A DNA stretch of 64,000 nt from Burkholderia dolosa (lineage in GTDB: Bacteria > Pseudomonadota > Gammaproteobacteria > Burkholderiales > Burkholderiaceae), in NCBI RefSeq assembly GCF_902499135.1, contig NZ_CABVPR010000008.1:60311-124310 (forward strand), written 5' to 3'. The translations under genes and the position numbers were made by a program. This document shows positions 54,290-63,861 of the stretch, piece after piece (position 1 is the first letter of the stretch; each line of letters opens with the position of its first letter). The notes beneath the pieces were generated by a model. It saw nothing but the letters and a program-made list of their open reading frames with translations, did not search any database and had not been told where the DNA came from.

Positions 54290-56275
54290 ATGAACAGGAC
54301 GGCGATTTTTCCTTACGCATGCGCACTGGTCGCAGCCGCGTTGATGACGGCCTGCGGCGGCGACGTCGAAACCGCAGCAGGCCGCACACCGACTCCCGCA
54401 TCCGATACGAGCTGTCTTGCGATCGACGATAGCGGCTCGACCGTCGTCGTCGGCTCGAACCAGCCGGGCGATCCGTCGTTGCCCGAGGCATCGTCGGGCT
54501 ATCGCGCCGGCTTGAAGCCCGTCCATGCAAAGACGTACCTGGTCGCGACGTCGAACGCATATGCGAGCGCAGCGGGGTGCGCGGTGCTGAAGCGGGGCGG
54601 CACGGCCGCCGATGCGGCGGTCGCCGTGCAGGCCGTACTCGGTCTGACGGTGCCCGAGGCGACCGGTCTCGGCTCGGGCGGCGTATTGCTCTACTACGAT
54701 GCACGCGACAGGACGGTGCAGGCATACGATGGACGCGAGACCGCGCCGGCCGCAGCGACGGAAAACTACTTGCGCTACGTCGACGACCAGAACGACCATT
54801 CGGCGCCGCAGCCGAGCGCTCGCGCGAGCGGTCGCTCGATCGGCACGATCGGCGTGCCGAGGCTCATCGAAGCGCTGCAGCACGATCACGGCAGGCTGCC
54901 GTGGAACACGCTATTCGCCGACGCAATCGCGCTCGCGACGAACGGTTTTCCGATCGGCGGCCGGCTCGCCGACGCAATCGCGTCGAACGCGCAGAACCTG
55001 AAGCGCGATCCCGAAGCCGCCGCATATTTCCTGAATGCCGACGGATCGCCGAAAACGCTCGGCACGGTGCTAAAGAATCCCGCATACGCGCGCACGCTGA
55101 CGCTGATGGCCCAGTCCGGCGCGAATGCGCTGTACACCGGCCAGATTGCGCAGGACATCGTCGCGAAGATCGCGACGACGAAGGGCGCCGACGGCTCGAC
55201 GATCACGCCGGGCAAGACGACCGTCGCCGATCTCGCTGCGTACGAGGCCAAGCGTCGCGAACCCGTGTGCACGACCTATCGCAGCTACTGGGTGTGCGGG
55301 ATGCCGCCGCCGTCGTCGGGCGGCATCGCGGTCGCATCGGCGCTCGGGATTCTCGAGAACTTCGACCTGAAGTCGCTCGAGCCGACGGCGATCGATCTCG
55401 AAGGCGGCAAGCCGACCGTCGCCGGCGTGCATCTCGTGTCGGAGGCGGAACGTCTCGCATATGCGGACCGCGACAAGTACGTTGCCGACACCGACTTCGT
55501 CCCGCTGCCCGGCGGCACGTGGGACACGCTGCTGAACAAGCCGTACCTGAAGTCGCGCGCGGCGCTGATCGACACCACGAAGACCATGGGCACCGCACAG
55601 CCCGGCAATCTCGGCGCCGTGCCGCTCGGCGTCGATACGACGCTGGTCGAGCACGGCACGAACCAGTTCACGATCGTCGACGGCGACGGCAACGTGCTGA
55701 GCGCGACCACCACCGTCGAGTCGAGCATGGGTTCGTTCCACATGACCAACGGTTTTCTGCTCAACAACCAGTTGACCGATTTTTCCGCGAACCCGGTCGA
55801 CAGCGCCGGCAATCCGGTCGCCAACCGCGTGCAGCCCGGCAAGCGGCCGCGCAGTTCGATGGCGCCGACGATCGTATTCGCGAAGGCCGCGGACGGATCG
55901 CGCGGCGACTTCGTGATGGCGACCGGCTCGCCGGGCGGCGGCACCATTCCGCAGTACGTGGTCAAGACGCTCGTCGGCGCGCTCGATTGGGGGCTCGACG
56001 CGCAGCAGTCCGCCGGGCTCGTCGACTTCGGCGCGAGCAACAATCCGACGACGACCGTCGGCGGCGAGCACCCGAACGTCGATGCATCGAACAATGGCGC
56101 GAACGATCCGTTGATCGCAGGGCTGATCGCACTCGGACACAAGGTATCGACCGCTGCACAGGCGAGCGGCGTCAACACCGTGATGCGCGTGACCGTCGAT
56201 CGCGCGCCGGCGCTGCAGGGCGGGACCGATCCGCGTCGCGAAGGCATCGTGCTGGGCGACACGTTCCGCCCGTAA
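54290..56275 (+). CDS. ggt: Gamma-glutamyltransferase, lipoprotein form
   Basis: The protein has 661 residues. A lipoprotein signal is suggested by ALMTACGGD (Cys22), so it is probably anchored in the periplasm. The gamma-glutamyltransferase body is clear: AAVAVQAVLGLTVPEATGLG then GSGG, YDGRETAP (Arg149, gamma-glutamate binding), and the autoprocessing threonine Thr457 in VEHGTNQFTIVDGDGN, where the chain is cut into two subunits. The enzyme moves or hydrolyses the gamma-glutamyl group of glutathione. Compared with E. coli Ggt it has an extra ~50-residue N-terminal part and an insertion near 160-185. ATG at 54290 starts the signal directly. Confidence 0.9.
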   Translation: MNRTAIFPYACALVAAALMTACGGDVETAAGRTPTPASDTSCLAIDDSGSTVVVGSNQPGDPSLPEASSGYRAGLKPVHAKTYLVATSNAYASAAGCAVLKRGGTAADAAVAVQAVLGLTVPEATGLGSGGVLLYYDARDRTVQAYDGRETAPAAATENYLRYVDDQNDHSAPQPSARASGRSIGTIGVPRLIEALQHDHGRLPWNTLFADAIALATNGFPIGGRLADAIASNAQNLKRDPEAAAYFLNADGSPKTLGTVLKNPAYARTLTLMAQSGANALYTGQIAQDIVAKIATTKGADGSTITPGKTTVADLAAYEAKRREPVCTTYRSYWVCGMPPPSSGGIAVASALGILENFDLKSLEPTAIDLEGGKPTVAGVHLVSEAERLAYADRDKYVADTDFVPLPGGTWDTLLNKPYLKSRAALIDTTKTMGTAQPGNLGAVPLGVDTTLVEHGTNQFTIVDGDGNVLSATTTVESSMGSFHMTNGFLLNNQLTDFSANPVDSAGNPVANRVQPGKRPRSSMAPTIVFAKAADGSRGDFVMATGSPGGGTIPQYVVKTLVGALDWGLDAQQSAGLVDFGASNNPTTTVGGEHPNVDASNNGANDPLIAGLIALGHKVSTAAQASGVNTVMRVTVDRAPALQGGTDPRREGIVLGDTFRP

Positions 56276-56494
56276 ACCAGCGCGCGGCGCTTCACGTGCG
56301 AGCCCGCCGCAATCGCGATTGTCAAACAGTGTGAGTGAATCGTCAGCATTTGCAACGTAAGTAACAGTCCCCGCAATCCGATGGTTTTGCGCAGCGGTGC
56401 CGCTACATTAGCCCCACTTGCCGCACGTCGCGGTGAGGCATGCGGCAACCCGCCAATGCGGCCCGCAGCAACAACGTCTTTGGGGAGAATGACC

Positions 56495-57037
56495 ATGAAC
56501 AAGATCCGCACGATTCTGCTTGGCGCCGCGCTCACGGCAATGGCGACCTCGGCCGCGTTCGCACAGACCGCGCAGACCGGCGCAGAAGGGTCGGCCGGCG
56601 TCGGCGCACAGGTCCAGACGCCGCTGCTCGGCGGCGGTGTCGGCGTGCAGGCCGGCGCAGGCGCGAATGCGGCCGGCTCGGGTGCCGGTGCAGGCAACGT
56701 CGTCGGCGGCGCGCTGAACGGCGTCGGCAAGACGGTCGGCGGCGTCGGCACCGCAGCGGGCAATGCGGTCGGCGGCGCAACGCACGCGGTCGGTTCGGCA
56801 GCAGGCTCGGCGAAGGACGCGGCAACGTCGGCTGCACATACGGCGAAGTCGCACGTGAAGCATGTCGCCGGGACGACGAAGAGCCACATGCAAGGTGCGG
56901 TGTCGACGGCGGGCGACGTTGCCGGCAACGCGAAGGCCAAGGCCGGCGAAGCGCTCGACGGTGCAGCGAATGCGGTGCAGGGCGGCGCGTCGGTCGGCGT
57001 GAAGGGTTCGGCATCGGCGCAAGGCGGCGCGCTGTAA
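56495..57037 (+). CDS. Glycine/alanine-rich exported protein of unknown function
   Basis: The protein has 180 residues. A signal peptide ends at SAAFAQ (about residue 23). The mature part is low complexity: a Gly/Ala/Val-rich part (GGGVGVQAGAGANAAGSGAG, GNVVGGALNGVGKTVGGVGT), then a helical Ala/Lys/His part with a periodic pattern (AKDAATSAAHTAKSHVKHVA, AGNAKAKAGEALDGAANAVQ). It probably sits in the periplasm or envelope. No family function is known to me. The ribosome site is TGGGGAGAATGACC before ATG at 56495; a terminator follows. Confidence 0.75.
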   Translation: MNKIRTILLGAALTAMATSAAFAQTAQTGAEGSAGVGAQVQTPLLGGGVGVQAGAGANAAGSGAGAGNVVGGALNGVGKTVGGVGTAAGNAVGGATHAVGSAAGSAKDAATSAAHTAKSHVKHVAGTTKSHMQGAVSTAGDVAGNAKAKAGEALDGAANAVQGGASVGVKGSASAQGGAL

Positions 57038-57065
57038 GCTGTAAGCGACGCGCACACCGCACGAC

Positions 57066-57100
57066 AGCCCGGCCCGCTTCGATGCGGGCCGGGCTTTTTT
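57066..57100 (+). terminator. Rho-independent terminator
   Basis: AGCCCGGCCCGC-TTCGAT-GCGGGCCGGGCT, a perfect 12-base-pair stem, is followed by a run of T. It ends the transcript of the glycine-rich protein gene. Confidence 0.93.
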
Positions 57101-57533
57101 GTCGACGCTCGCAGCGCATCTCACTGGACCCCCCGGCGCCGGCCGCGGGCCGGAAACGAACGACGCGCTGCTGCTGCCGATTCCCGACACGCCATGCTTA
57201 AATAGCGGGACTTCGGCTTTCATCGGTGCCACGCAGGCACAGCGGTAGGTACGACGCGATGCGGAGCAAACCAGTCCGATTGATGTCGTGACGACGCGCG
57301 ATACCCGAGCACCGCCGACGTCTGCTCGCGCATCCGATAACATTCGCGGAATCACGATCATGACGACCGCGTCCCGTCTTCGCGCATTCGCGCGCGCATC
57401 GTGATCGTCCGCGCCGATCGACGTGCGGCCCGATCGCACCGCGCGCTTTCGGGTACCATCCGGAGCCGCCGACGACGAGCGGCATGCGCCGCGCGCCGAG
57501 TTCGCGCTTTCGCGCTGAAACAGAGGAATCTTC
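57101..57533. other. Gap upstream of the YhaO/YhaN-like pair
   Basis: No gene is seen. The sequence is GC-rich, with no strong repeat; the promoter of the nuclease pair should lie here but I could not place it. Confidence 0.4.
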
Positions 57534-58784
57534 GTGAAGTTCATCCACGCGGCAGACATTCATCTCGACAGTCCGTTGCACGGCCTGAGCGCGTATCCCG
57601 ACGCGCCGGCCGCGCAGCTGCGCAACGCGTCGCGCGAAGCGCTGCGGCTGCTGGTCGATCGCGCAATCGAAGAGGACGTCGCGTTCCTCGTGATCGCGGG
57701 CGACCTGTACGACGGCGACTGGAAGGACCACAACACGGGGATTTTCTTCGGCCAGCAGATGGGGCGGCTGCGCAAGGCCGGCATTCGCGCGTTCGTGCTG
57801 TGGGGCAACCACGACGCGGAAAGCGAGATGACGAAGCGGTTGACGCTGCCCGACAACGTGACGGTGTTCGGCCACCGCAAGCCGGAAACGCATCGGCTCG
57901 CGGAATTCGAGGTCGCGCTGCACGGGCAGAGCTTCAAGGACAAGGCCGTCGTCGACAACCTCGCGGTCGGCTACCCGGACCCGGTGCCCGGGTATTACAA
58001 CATCGGCGTGCTGCATACGGCGCTCGAAGGCTACACCGCGCACGCGAACTATGCGCCGTGCACGCTCGCCGAATTGCATGCGAAGGGCTACGACTACTGG
58101 GCGCTCGGCCACGTGCACGAATTCCAGCAATGGTCGGGACCGTCGACCGTCGTGTTTCCCGGCAACCTGCAAGGGCGCCATATCCGCGAGACGGGTCGCC
58201 GCGGCGCGGTGCTCGTGACGGTCGAGCAGGGACGTTCGCACGTCGAGCGGCTGTATCTCGACGTGTTGCGCTGGGAAGCCGTATCGGTCGACGCGGCCGA
58301 CTGCTTCACGGTCGCCGATCTGTCGAGAAAGATCGGCCAGTCGCTGGAATCGCTGCTTGCCGTCGACGGCCACGTACCGCGCGCGGTGCGCGTGACCGTG
58401 ACCGGTCGCACGCCTGCGCACGGTCTCTTTTTCGGTCGCGCGACGCAATTGCGCGCGGAAGTGCTGAACCAGATCGGCATCATCGGCAACGAGTGGTTGT
58501 GGCTCGAGAAGGTCAAGCTCGACACGTCCGCGGCCGCCGGGCAGCCGGACGACACCGAACAGCTCGAGGCGCTGGAAGATCTGAAGCAGATTCTGGCCGA
58601 TGCCGCGCGCGATCCCGACTTCCTCGCATTGCTCGAACGCGATCTGAAGCCGTTCGTCGGCAAGGTACGCAGCGACGTGAAGGAGGAGGTGCCGCTGCTG
58701 ACGCTGGCGCGAGAAGGCGAACTGACGGCGCTGGTCCAGCGGGTCGGCCCCGCGCTGCTCGCACGGCTCGCCAGAGGAGAGTAA
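57534..58784 (+). CDS. YhaO/SbcD-like DNA repair exonuclease
   Basis: The protein has 416 residues. It is a calcineurin-like metallophosphoesterase with the five-motif set of Mre11/SbcD: AADIHLDS, AGDLYDG, GNHDAE, GVLHTALEG and LGHVHEF. A C-terminal capping domain follows. It should form the nuclease half of a complex with the next gene's ATPase, acting on DNA ends. It resembles the YhaO family more than classical SbcD because of its ATPase partner. The start is GTG at 57534. The partner begins three bases after the stop. Confidence 0.88.
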   Translation: MKFIHAADIHLDSPLHGLSAYPDAPAAQLRNASREALRLLVDRAIEEDVAFLVIAGDLYDGDWKDHNTGIFFGQQMGRLRKAGIRAFVLWGNHDAESEMTKRLTLPDNVTVFGHRKPETHRLAEFEVALHGQSFKDKAVVDNLAVGYPDPVPGYYNIGVLHTALEGYTAHANYAPCTLAELHAKGYDYWALGHVHEFQQWSGPSTVVFPGNLQGRHIRETGRRGAVLVTVEQGRSHVERLYLDVLRWEAVSVDAADCFTVADLSRKIGQSLESLLAVDGHVPRAVRVTVTGRTPAHGLFFGRATQLRAEVLNQIGIIGNEWLWLEKVKLDTSAAAGQPDDTEQLEALEDLKQILADAARDPDFLALLERDLKPFVGKVRSDVKEEVPLLTLAREGELTALVQRVGPALLARLARGE

Positions 58785-58787
58785 GCG

Positions 58788-61700
58788 ATGCGCATCAGCC
58801 AGCTCGATCTGATCCGGTACGGCAAGTTCACCGACGACACGTTGCGCTTTCCATCGGCCGAGTGCGATTTTCACGTGATCGTCGGGCCGAACGAGGCCGG
58901 CAAGTCGACGATCCGCACGGCCGTGTCGGAACTGCTGTTCGGGATGAAGCTGCAGACGCCGCTCGATTTTCTGCACGCGACGCCGGACTTGCGGATCGGC
59001 GGCGTGCTGGAAAGCGGCACGACGCGGCTTGCATTTCACCGGGCGCGCGGCCGCAGCTCGCTGCGCACGCCTGCCGACGACAAGCTGCCGGACGACTATC
59101 TGGCCGCGGTGCTCGACGGCGCGACGCGCGAGTTCTTCGAGCAGATGTTCGGACTCGATCATGCGCGGCTGGTCGAAGGCGGCCGAAGCATTCTCGATGC
59201 ATCCGACAAGCTCGGCCAGGTGCTGTTCGAGTCCGCTGCGGGTGTCGGCAGCCTCGGCCCGGTGCGCGAGGAGCTCGAGGCGCGCGCGGCCGAATTGTGG
59301 GCGCCGCGCCGCAGCAGCAGTGCGTTCGCGCTCGCCGACGCATCGTTCAACGAAGCGGTGGCCGAGCTGAAGAAGGTGCAGGTGCGTACGCGCGACTGGG
59401 TCGATCGCAAGGAGGCGCGTGATGCGGTCGAACAGGAGATCGAGCACGCGCGCGCGGAGCAGCGCCGGCTCGAATCGCTGCGCTCGAAGCTCGAGCGCGT
59501 GCGGCGGCTCGCGCCGTACCTGAAGGAGCTGACGGACAAGGAAGCGGCGCTGGCCGAACTGGGCGCCGTCGTGGAGCTGCCGCCGACCGCATATGCGGAT
59601 CTGCTGAAGGCGCAGGGCGATCTCGCGGCCGAGCAGAAGGTGCTCGAAGAGCGACGCGCCGATCTGCTCGCGAAACGCGATGCACGCGACGCAATCGAAG
59701 CGGACACCGCCGCGCTCGCGCTGGAAGCCGACATCGAAGCGCTGGACCGGCTGCGCAACGCGTGCATGAATCACGCGCAGGATTTGCTGCTGCTCGACGC
59801 GCAAGTCAAGCAGCACCTGTCCGCCGCTTTCGCCGCGGCCGCGCAGCTCGGTTGGCCGACCGACGAGACGTCGCTGCGCGCGATGTTGCCGACGGCGCTG
59901 TCGCTGAAGACGGTCGCAAATCTGCTGCGCGAACACGGCGCGCTGCACCAGGCGCTAGCCGGCGCACGCGAATCGCTCGACGAACGCACGCGTGAGCTCG
60001 CGCAGGCACAGGAACAGCTGGCGCGCGTGTCGACCGTCGACGTGCCGGAAGCGCTTCGCGCGGCGCTCGCCGATGCGCACGGTTTTCGCAGCAGCGCACA
60101 GCGCGAACAGGCGCTCGAGCGAGACATCGCCGTCGCCGAGCGCGTACTGGCCGACGCACTCGACGCACTCGGGCAGTGGCGCAAGCCGGTCGATATGCTG
60201 CGCGCACTCGACGTGCCGTCGGCCGCGCGGCTCGGCGCGCTGCTGAAGGAAGAAAGCGAATGCGCGAGCGCGGTCGCCGCCGCGCGCACCGCGCGCGATG
60301 GCGCACAGGAAGAGCTCGAGCGGCTCGACATGCAGGAGAAGCACTTCGCGCAGAACCACAAGGTCGTCACGGCCGCCGACGTGCGCGACGCGCGTGCGCA
60401 GCGCGATCGCGCGTGGGGCGACGTACGCAGCGGCGCGCGCGATCTGGCGACCGGCGCACCGATCGTCGATGCCGCGATTCGTCTCGCCGACGAACTCGTC
60501 GATGCGCAGCTCGGCGCGACGCAAGCGGCAGCGACGCTGCAATCGCTGCGTCAGCAGGTCGAGTCCGCGCGTGCGACGCTCGCCCGCAGGCAGGCCGCGT
60601 TGGACGAACGCGAGCGCGAGCTGAGCGCACATCGCAACGCATGGGCGGCGCTCGCGGCGACGGCCGGCGTGCCCGGCATGCCGCTGGCGGCGATGGGCGA
60701 CTGGCTCGCGAAGCGCGACGCGGTGTTTGCCGCTCAAGCCGATCTCGAGCGCCAGCGCCGTGAATTCGACGCGATTCGCGATGCGCGGGCCGCTGCCGAA
60801 TCCGTGTTGCGGTCGGCGTTGCGCGCCGTATCGCGCGGCAACGACGGCGACGGTCTCGCGACGCTCGTCGTCACGGCCGAAACGTTCGTGCAGTCGGCGG
60901 AGAGGAGTCTTGCGCAGCAGGAGAGCCTCGAGGACCGCGTACGGGAAGCCGAGCGCGGATGTGCGACCGCGCGATCGAGGGTCGACGTCGCTCAGACCGC
61001 CTACGATGCGTGGCACGCGCAATGGCGCGACGCGCTTGCCGACGCGAAGTTGTCCGCCAGTGCGGCCACGCTCGCTGCCGCGCAAGGCGCACTCGAACTC
61101 GCGAATGCTGTGACCGCCGAACTGGCCGATGCCGATGCGCCGCGCAACCGGATCGTCGCGATTCGCGCGGAGTTGGCCGCGCTCGAGGCGGGCGCACGAC
61201 GGCTCGCCGAAGCGCTGGAGCCCGAATGGCTGGCGAGCGGCGATTGGCTGGACGTTGCGCGGCGACTCACGATGCGTTTGTCGGCCGCGAAGGAAACCGC
61301 ACGCGCGATCGACCGCGCCGACGAGGCCGTTCGGCACGCCGACGGCAAAGTCGCCGATGCGGCCGCCGCGGTGGCCGGCGCGAACGCGCGCATTCAACCG
61401 CTGCTTCGACTGGCCGGCGTCGCGTCGATCGACGCCGCGTTGCCGCTTGCCGAACGATCGGATCGACAGCGCGAGCTTCGGCGAGCGATCGATGCGGCGA
61501 AGGAAGCGCTCGTGCGTGACGGCGACGGCCTGTCGCAGTCGGCCATCGAGGCCGAGGTGGCCGAACAGGACGCGGTCGAGGTGCCGGCGCGCCTCGAAGC
61601 GGTGAAGCAGGCGCTCGGCGATGTCGGCAGGCGATTGAACGAGCTCGCGCAGCGGCAGGTCGTGGCCGAACAGGCGTTCGGCGAAATCGACGGTCAGGCC

Positions 61701-62258
61701 AATGCGGCGGTGGCCGAGGCAAAGCGTCAGGAAGCGCTGGCGGCGATGGGCGAGGCGGCCGAACAGTATTTGGAAGCTGCGACCGCAAGCCGGCTGCTGA
61801 AGTGGGCGACGGATCGTTACCGCGACCAGAAGCAGGGGCCGATGCTCAGGCGCGCGGGCGAGATCTTCGCGGGGCTCACGCTCGGCGAGTTCGCGCGGCT
61901 GACCGTCGATGCCGAGCGGACGCCGCCCGCGCTGTACGCACGGCGCACGAGCGGCGCGTCGGTCGAGGTTGCGGGCTTGAGCGAGGGAACGCGCGACCAG
62001 CTGTTTCTTGCGCTGCGGATCGCGGCACTGGAACTGCAGCTGCGCAGCAGAATGGCGCTGCCGTTCGTCGCCGACGATCTGTTCATCAACTTCGACGATG
62101 CACGCGCGAAGGCCGGACTCGAGGCGCTACGCGATCTGTCGACGCGAACGCAGGTGTTGTTTCTCACGCACCACGACCATCTGCTGCCGCTCGTGCATCG
62201 AGTGTTCGGTGCGCAGGTCAACGTGGTTTCGCTGCAGCGTGCGGAGGCTCGCGCGTGA
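58788..62258 (+). CDS. YhaN/SbcC-like coiled-coil ATPase
   Basis: The protein has 1156 residues. An AAA_27-type head begins MRISQLDLIRYGKFTDDTLR, with Walker A GPNEAGKST at 33-41 and the YhaN-type segment FLHATPDLRIGG. Long Ala/Glu/Arg-rich helices fill about 180-1000 and would form the SbcC/Rad50-like coiled coil. The signature GLSEGTRDQLFLALRIAALE and Walker B MALPFVADDLFINFDDARAK then close the ATP site, with the switch histidine in FLTHHDHLL. No clear zinc hook (CxxC) is visible. The gene starts three bases after the nuclease gene, with GAGGAGA overlapping that stop, so both are made together. Confidence 0.88.
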   Translation: MRISQLDLIRYGKFTDDTLRFPSAECDFHVIVGPNEAGKSTIRTAVSELLFGMKLQTPLDFLHATPDLRIGGVLESGTTRLAFHRARGRSSLRTPADDKLPDDYLAAVLDGATREFFEQMFGLDHARLVEGGRSILDASDKLGQVLFESAAGVGSLGPVREELEARAAELWAPRRSSSAFALADASFNEAVAELKKVQVRTRDWVDRKEARDAVEQEIEHARAEQRRLESLRSKLERVRRLAPYLKELTDKEAALAELGAVVELPPTAYADLLKAQGDLAAEQKVLEERRADLLAKRDARDAIEADTAALALEADIEALDRLRNACMNHAQDLLLLDAQVKQHLSAAFAAAAQLGWPTDETSLRAMLPTALSLKTVANLLREHGALHQALAGARESLDERTRELAQAQEQLARVSTVDVPEALRAALADAHGFRSSAQREQALERDIAVAERVLADALDALGQWRKPVDMLRALDVPSAARLGALLKEESECASAVAAARTARDGAQEELERLDMQEKHFAQNHKVVTAADVRDARAQRDRAWGDVRSGARDLATGAPIVDAAIRLADELVDAQLGATQAAATLQSLRQQVESARATLARRQAALDERERELSAHRNAWAALAATAGVPGMPLAAMGDWLAKRDAVFAAQADLERQRREFDAIRDARAAAESVLRSALRAVSRGNDGDGLATLVVTAETFVQSAERSLAQQESLEDRVREAERGCATARSRVDVAQTAYDAWHAQWRDALADAKLSASAATLAAAQGALELANAVTAELADADAPRNRIVAIRAELAALEAGARRLAEALEPEWLASGDWLDVARRLTMRLSAAKETARAIDRADEAVRHADGKVADAAAAVAGANARIQPLLRLAGVASIDAALPLAERSDRQRELRRAIDAAKEALVRDGDGLSQSAIEAEVAEQDAVEVPARLEAVKQALGDVGRRLNELAQRQVVAEQAFGEIDGQANAAVAEAKRQEALAAMGEAAEQYLEAATASRLLKWATDRYRDQKQGPMLRRAGEIFAGLTLGEFARLTVDAERTPPALYARRTSGASVEVAGLSEGTRDQLFLALRIAALELQLRSRMALPFVADDLFINFDDARAKAGLEALRDLSTRTQVLFLTHHDHLLPLVHRVFGAQVNVVSLQRAEARA

Positions 62259-62379
62259 TGCGCGGCGGTCGCGCGTTCCGGTGCGGCGTGACGTTTGTCG
62301 CGTATCGGCAGCTCGTACAGTGGCGACGTGCACACGATCGGTTTCGCCTGTCATGCGTTCGGTGGTATGAGGAGGCGAC

Positions 62380-63081
62380 ATGATTGATCCGGGCCGCGAC
62401 GCGAGCTCAGACGCCGTGCGTGACGCACGGATGCTGCCGGTGGTGGCGGGCGTCGACGTCGGCGGTGAAAAGAAGCAGTGCGATCTCGTGATCTTGCGCG
62501 GGTCGACGATCGTATGTCGTGAACAGCGGATCGCACCGGAGGCGCTGCCTGCGTTGTGCGTCGAACACGATGTCGTGGCCGTCGGCGTCGATGCGCCGAG
62601 CCTGTGGTGGACGGGAAAGGGGCGTCGCGCAGCCGAGCAGGCACTCGCGCGCGAGCGGATCTCGTGCTTTCCGACACCGTCGCGCGAGCAGGCGGTGGCC
62701 AGCACGTCTGGCTTCTTCGACTGGATGTTCATGGGCGAGCGCGTGTACCGGGCGCTCGCGGACGCCTATCCGCTGCTGACCGGCGCACGGTATGCCGGCG
62801 GACGCGTGAGCTTCGAAACCTATCCGTACGCGATTACGTGCGCGTTGCTCGGCAAGGCGGTCGCTTCCGCGAAGCACAAACGCGATCAGCGGCGGCAGTT
62901 GCTGACGCGCTTCGGGATCGACGTATCGAAGCTGCGCTCGGTCGACGCCCGCGACGCGGCGCTTTGTGCATTGACCGCGCAGTACGTGCTCGACGGCAAC
63001 GCACATGCGTACGGCGACGCGGACGGCGGGTATATTCGTGTGCCGACCGTGAGCGAATCGGTCGTGCTTGACTCGCTGTAG
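62380..63081 (+). CDS. DUF429 family protein
   Basis: The protein has 233 residues. The RNase H-like fold of DUF429 is suggested by VVAGVDVGGEKKQCDLVILR at the start and VAVGVDAPSLWW, then RRAAEQALARERISCFPTPS, ETYPYAITCALLGK and VDARDAALCALTAQYVLDG. The conserved Asp residues (GVDVG, VGVDAP, DARDAALCA) could bind metal, so a nuclease-like role is possible but unproven. ATG at 62380 follows ATGAGGAGGCGAC. It lies 121 bases after the YhaN-like gene in the same direction. Confidence 0.83.
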   Translation: MIDPGRDASSDAVRDARMLPVVAGVDVGGEKKQCDLVILRGSTIVCREQRIAPEALPALCVEHDVVAVGVDAPSLWWTGKGRRAAEQALARERISCFPTPSREQAVASTSGFFDWMFMGERVYRALADAYPLLTGARYAGGRVSFETYPYAITCALLGKAVASAKHKRDQRRQLLTRFGIDVSKLRSVDARDAALCALTAQYVLDGNAHAYGDADGGYIRVPTVSESVVLDSL

Positions 63082-63133
63082 GCGCGGGCGCTGTTGGCCG
63101 ACGGTGTGCTGCGCGACGTGCGGCCGGTGATGC

Positions 63134-63571
63134 TTACACGTCGAGGATGGATTTCGGCACGCTATCGAGATCGCACGCCTGCGCCTGTTCGAAGTAGTGT
63201 TGTGCGTCGTCGATCATCACGACCGCTACGTCGATCAATTCGTCGAGCCGTTGCAGCAGCGATTCGCGCCAGTCGGCGTCTTCGTCTCGTTCAGGCGTCT
63301 TGTCCAGTTGTTCGATGATCGAGTCGGCGGTCTGCATGAACGGAATCGCCTGCTGATAGTTCTCGATCGACACCATTGCCGCGTTGCGCGCGCCGACCAG
63401 CCGCTCACGGTGCTCGTCGGCCAATTCGGATTCGCCGCCGATACGCGGCAGCACATCGGAAATGCGCTGTAGCAGCGGCGGCACCTGTTGTTCCAGCATG
63501 ACGGCGCGTTCGCGCAAGGCTGCGTATTCGGCGCGAAGATCGGTATCGCCGGATTGGGTGGGACTGTCCAT
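63134..63571 (-). CDS. Hypothetical helical protein
   Basis: The protein has 145 residues, acidic, with no signal peptide or membrane part. It is predicted mostly helical (DLRAEYAALRERAVMLEQQV, ESLLQRLDELIDVAVVMIDD). I do not recognise the family. ATG at 63571 is preferred; a longer start would add a basic stretch that looks like shadow sequence. It converges on the DUF429 gene with about 50 bases between the stops. Confidence 0.7.
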   Translation of the reverse strand: MDSPTQSGDTDLRAEYAALRERAVMLEQQVPPLLQRISDVLPRIGGESELADEHRERLVGARNAAMVSIENYQQAIPFMQTADSIIEQLDKTPERDEDADWRESLLQRLDELIDVAVVMIDDAQHYFEQAQACDLDSVPKSILDV

Positions 63572-63805
63572 CGTCGATGTGCGTGTGTAGTTCGATCGCC
63601 GGATGATACTCGACCGCGTGCCGGCAGCTGCGGCGCTGCGCATTGCGGTGCGACTACGTCGTGCATGTCGTTGCGGATCTTCTACGACGATGTGACGAAC
63701 TGCGTGGTCGTCGCGGAAGGTAATGAGCGCGCAGGGTGCCGCTGAGTGTGCGACGCATTTGCATACGATGTATAGAACGAACCGTCTTGCGCGTCAGCGC
63801 GTGAG
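63572..63805. other. Gap before the terminal promoter
   Basis: No credible gene. A plus-strand frame near 63667-63745 (LRIFYDDVTNCVVVAEGNER) reads like protein for about 25 residues but is too short to support. Confidence 0.35.
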
Positions 63806-63861
63806 AGTTTTCAAAATATTTTCACAAAGCGCTTGCGCGGATGAGGGCGGGTGCTTAGAAT
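63806..63861 (+). promoter_or_regulatory. Strong promoter with AT-rich upstream element, probably of an rRNA operon
   Basis: TTGCGC (63833-63838) and TAGAAT (63856-63861) are 17 bases apart, and an AT-rich UP-like segment (GTTTTCAAAATATTTTCACA) lies just upstream. About 135 bases later the window ends at AAAAAAGTTGTTGACG, whose TTGACG looks like the -35 box of a second promoter. Tandem promoters like this are usual before ribosomal RNA operons, but no rRNA sequence lies in the window. Confidence 0.55.

Noticed and set aside
57198-59948. A 916-codon minus-strand frame across the nuclease-ATPase pair
   Set aside because: The YhaO and YhaN motifs on the plus strand account for this DNA; the frame is a shadow.
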